DNA from: UBA2334 sp964396895
GTDB lineage: Bacteria; Pseudomonadota; Gammaproteobacteria; Burkholderiales; Burkholderiaceae_C
Length of the DNA stretch: 64,000 bases
NCBI GenBank assembly: GCA_964396895.1
Contig: CAYNGJ010000008.1
Location: forward strand, 83,544 to 147,543
Direction of reading: 5' to 3'
The notes below the pieces were generated by a model. It saw only the letters and a program-made list of their open reading frames with translations, did not search any database and was not told the DNA's origin. A program made the translations under genes and the position numbers. This document shows positions 62,370-64,000 of the stretch, in pieces (within the stretch, counting starts at the first letter, position 1; the number at the start of each line of letters is the position of its first letter).

Positions 62370-63632
62370 ATGGCACAAGATTGGGTTTCGCACACGCGAC
62401 GGCGTGTGGTGCAGGGCACGGCCCTGGGTTTGGCCGCGCTGGCCACGGGCTGCGCTACTGTGGGGGGCGCAGCCAAACCCCGCGTGGTGGTGGTGGGTGG
62501 AGGCTGGGGTGGCCTGGGGGCGGTGCGCAGCCTGGTGGAGGGCGGCAAGCTGGATGTGACGCTGATTGAGCCCAACGACGCCTTCATGTCCTGCCCCATG
62601 AGCGCGTTGTACGTGGCGGGCTTTCAGCCTGCGTCGTATGTGCAACGCAGTTACCAGGGGGTGGATGCGCTGGGCATACGGCGCGTGCGCGAGCGGGTGC
62701 TGGAGATTGACCGGGTCAAGTCGCAGGTGGTCACGGGCACGCAGCGCATTGGCTACGACTTTTTGGTGCTGTCGCTGGGCGTGGAGTACATGGAAGAGGG
62801 CATACAGGGCTATGCCCAGGCGCGGGCGCAGTTGCCAGTGGGTTTTCGCGCCTTTGAGCAGCAGGCGGTGCGCCAGCAGGTGGACGAGTTTTTGGTCAAA
62901 GGTGGCACCTTTGTCATCAGTGCGCCCAAGCCGCCCTACCGCTGCCCGCCAGCACCTTACGAGCGGGCGTTTTTGATCGCCGAGCAAATGAAACTCAAGG
63001 GCACCAAGGGCAAGATCATCTTGCTGGATGCCAATCCCCAGCCCACACCCCCGCCCATTGCCAAGCCCATCCTGAATGCCATGTCCTCTGTCTACAAGGG
63101 ACAGATCGAGTACCTGCCCAGTGTGGACATCCAGGCGGTGGACATGGGCCAACGCCGCCTGCAAACCAGCGAGGGGGCGGTGCCCTTCCAGCACGCCAAC
63201 CTGGTGCTGCCCATGCGGGCATCGGCACTCATTCGCCAGGCCGGGCTGGGCGAGCGGTGGGCGGCCGTCAAGCTGCCCAGCTTCCAGTCGCAGGCCGATG
63301 CCCAGGTGTACGTCATTGGCGATGCCCAGGGCTCACCCCTGCCCAAAAGCGGCCATGTGGCCTTCAATGCGGGCAAGCAGGTGGCCGAAGACATACTGGA
63401 GCGCGTGGCGGGCAAAACCCCGGCACCGGCCACCGGGCCAGTGGATTTGCCCACGGGCATTTGCTGGGCCAAAGTGACCGAGAAAGAGGCCATCAACATC
63501 AACGTGACCGCCAGCATGGAGCCAGGACAGGCCCCCAAGCTGAAGTTCACGGTGGACGAGGCGCACAACGCCCGCTCTGGCGCAGGGGCCAGCAGCTGGG
63601 CCAACGGCATGTGGAAGGCCATGCTGGGCTGA
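62370..63632 (+). CDS. FccB-like sulfide dehydrogenase flavoprotein
   Basis: A 420-residue exported FAD protein of the flavocytochrome c sulfide dehydrogenase/SQR superfamily. N-terminus THTRRRVVQGTALGLAALATGC-like segment suggests Tat export, possibly as a lipoprotein. FAD site RVVVVGGGWGGLGAVRSL; redox Cys candidates in FMSCPMSALYVAG and PPYRCPPAPYERA match the FccB pair; VYVIGDAQGSPLPKSGHVAFNAGKQVAEDIL is the second FAD motif. No fccA cytochrome gene is visible downstream before the window edge. Electron acceptor unknown. Confidence 0.85.
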   Translation: MAQDWVSHTRRRVVQGTALGLAALATGCATVGGAAKPRVVVVGGGWGGLGAVRSLVEGGKLDVTLIEPNDAFMSCPMSALYVAGFQPASYVQRSYQGVDALGIRRVRERVLEIDRVKSQVVTGTQRIGYDFLVLSLGVEYMEEGIQGYAQARAQLPVGFRAFEQQAVRQQVDEFLVKGGTFVISAPKPPYRCPPAPYERAFLIAEQMKLKGTKGKIILLDANPQPTPPPIAKPILNAMSSVYKGQIEYLPSVDIQAVDMGQRRLQTSEGAVPFQHANLVLPMRASALIRQAGLGERWAAVKLPSFQSQADAQVYVIGDAQGSPLPKSGHVAFNAGKQVAEDILERVAGKTPAPATGPVDLPTGICWAKVTEKEAININVTASMEPGQAPKLKFTVDEAHNARSGAGASSWANGMWKAMLG

Positions 63633-64000
63633 GGCGCGGCCTACCTGCGGAAGCTGATCACTTCTGGACACCCATTCTGGGGTTCATGACCACGACGCCA
63701 ATCCAAGGTGATCACGTCAACTCAGTCTGGCCGGTTACGACCCTGAAGAGCCGGTCAGGGTTTCAGGTGCAACGTCGGCAGTGCAGCGGGTGCCGACCTT
63801 CGACTTCAAGGGTTGTACTTACTCTTACTCGCATAACGCAGTCATTCGGCGCAGCCACAAGGTCTAGGGATGGTGTCCAAAACTCTCCGCTGAAGCGACT
63901 GAAATGGACTGAGTTCCGTATAGCGGAACCGATTGCAGCTATTTTGATGACACCAGCGCTCTTTTCTTCGAAATCTGGTTGTTTTTACGCCCGATTGCGG
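63633..64000. other. Intergenic region without recognisable gene
   Basis: 368 bp to the window edge with no open frame of useful length on either strand and no recognised RNA gene. It is less GC-rich at the right end. It holds repeated GTGATCAC-like dyads near 63650-63715 and the IclR-like palindrome described separately. It may be the upstream region of a gene beyond the edge, or decayed sequence. Confidence 0.5.
63913..63929. promoter_or_regulatory. IclR-like palindromic operator
   Basis: GTTCCG-TATAG-CGGAAC, perfect 6-bp arms around 5 nt, resembles the TTCCG-N-CGGAA sites of IclR-family regulators in Burkholderiales. It probably serves a gene past the right edge. Confidence 0.45.

Overview
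The window is GC-rich bacterial chromosome from a betaproteobacterium, most likely Burkholderiales, family Comamonadaceae. This rests on the protein families seen (3-hydroxybenzoate/gentisate operon, TctE/TctD-like two-component pair, TfpZ pilin accessory protein, short type-2 ArgC, recA-recX, sucCD followed by TerC) and on AT-rich palindromic intergenic elements of a kind I recall from that family. Genus is not determined. No rRNA or tRNA gene was recognised.

Layout. 1-4.3 kb: the 3' two-thirds of a type I-F cas3 (cas2-3), a PIN/Phd toxin-antitoxin (TA) pair, and a type I-F CRISPR array of 19 repeats at exact 60-bp pitch. The csy genes normally found after cas3 are absent here. 4.3-6.5 kb: MOSC protein, old yellow enzyme, VOC protein. 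6.7-11.6 kb: LysR regulator divergent from a complete 3-hydroxybenzoate -> gentisate -> maleylpyruvate -> fumarylpyruvate -> fumarate + pyruvate operon. 11.6-14.1 kb: accessory island with a CoiA-like gene between 16-bp direct repeats and two divergent TA modules. 14.1-18.1 kb: pepP, a sugar-phosphate nucleotidyltransferase, speD, and a lipoprotein whose Ser-Pro hexanucleotide repeat contains a 100-N assembly gap. 18.3-24 kb: tkt, a secreted protein, gap, and a subtilase with a GlyGly-CTERM-like tail. 24-31.8 kb: SPOR protein, birA, SET-domain protein, topB, two-component system, MarR regulator. 31.9-37.6 kb: recA-recX with a LexA-like box, argC, sucCD, TerC.

37.7-49.1 kb is the most striking region. 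A CHASE2 serine/threonine kinase, PP2C phosphatase, FHA protein, CHASE2 adenylate cyclase, metallo-beta-lactamase-fold cAMP phosphodiesterase and GAF-PulE ATPase form one close-packed run. It leads into a type IV pilin gene with a sigma-54-type promoter and TGTCAC boxes, and then tfpZ. It reads as a phospho-/cAMP-signalling module tied to pilus or secretion functions.

49-63.6 kb: moaC, MASE1-EAL protein, BepA-like protease, corA with a structured 5' leader and a possible leader peptide, mtnN, fadD, pntAB, Nudix, TauE/SafE, and an FccB-like flavoprotein behind a CsoR/CstR-like dyad. The last 368 bases hold no recognisable gene, only an IclR-like palindrome near the edge.
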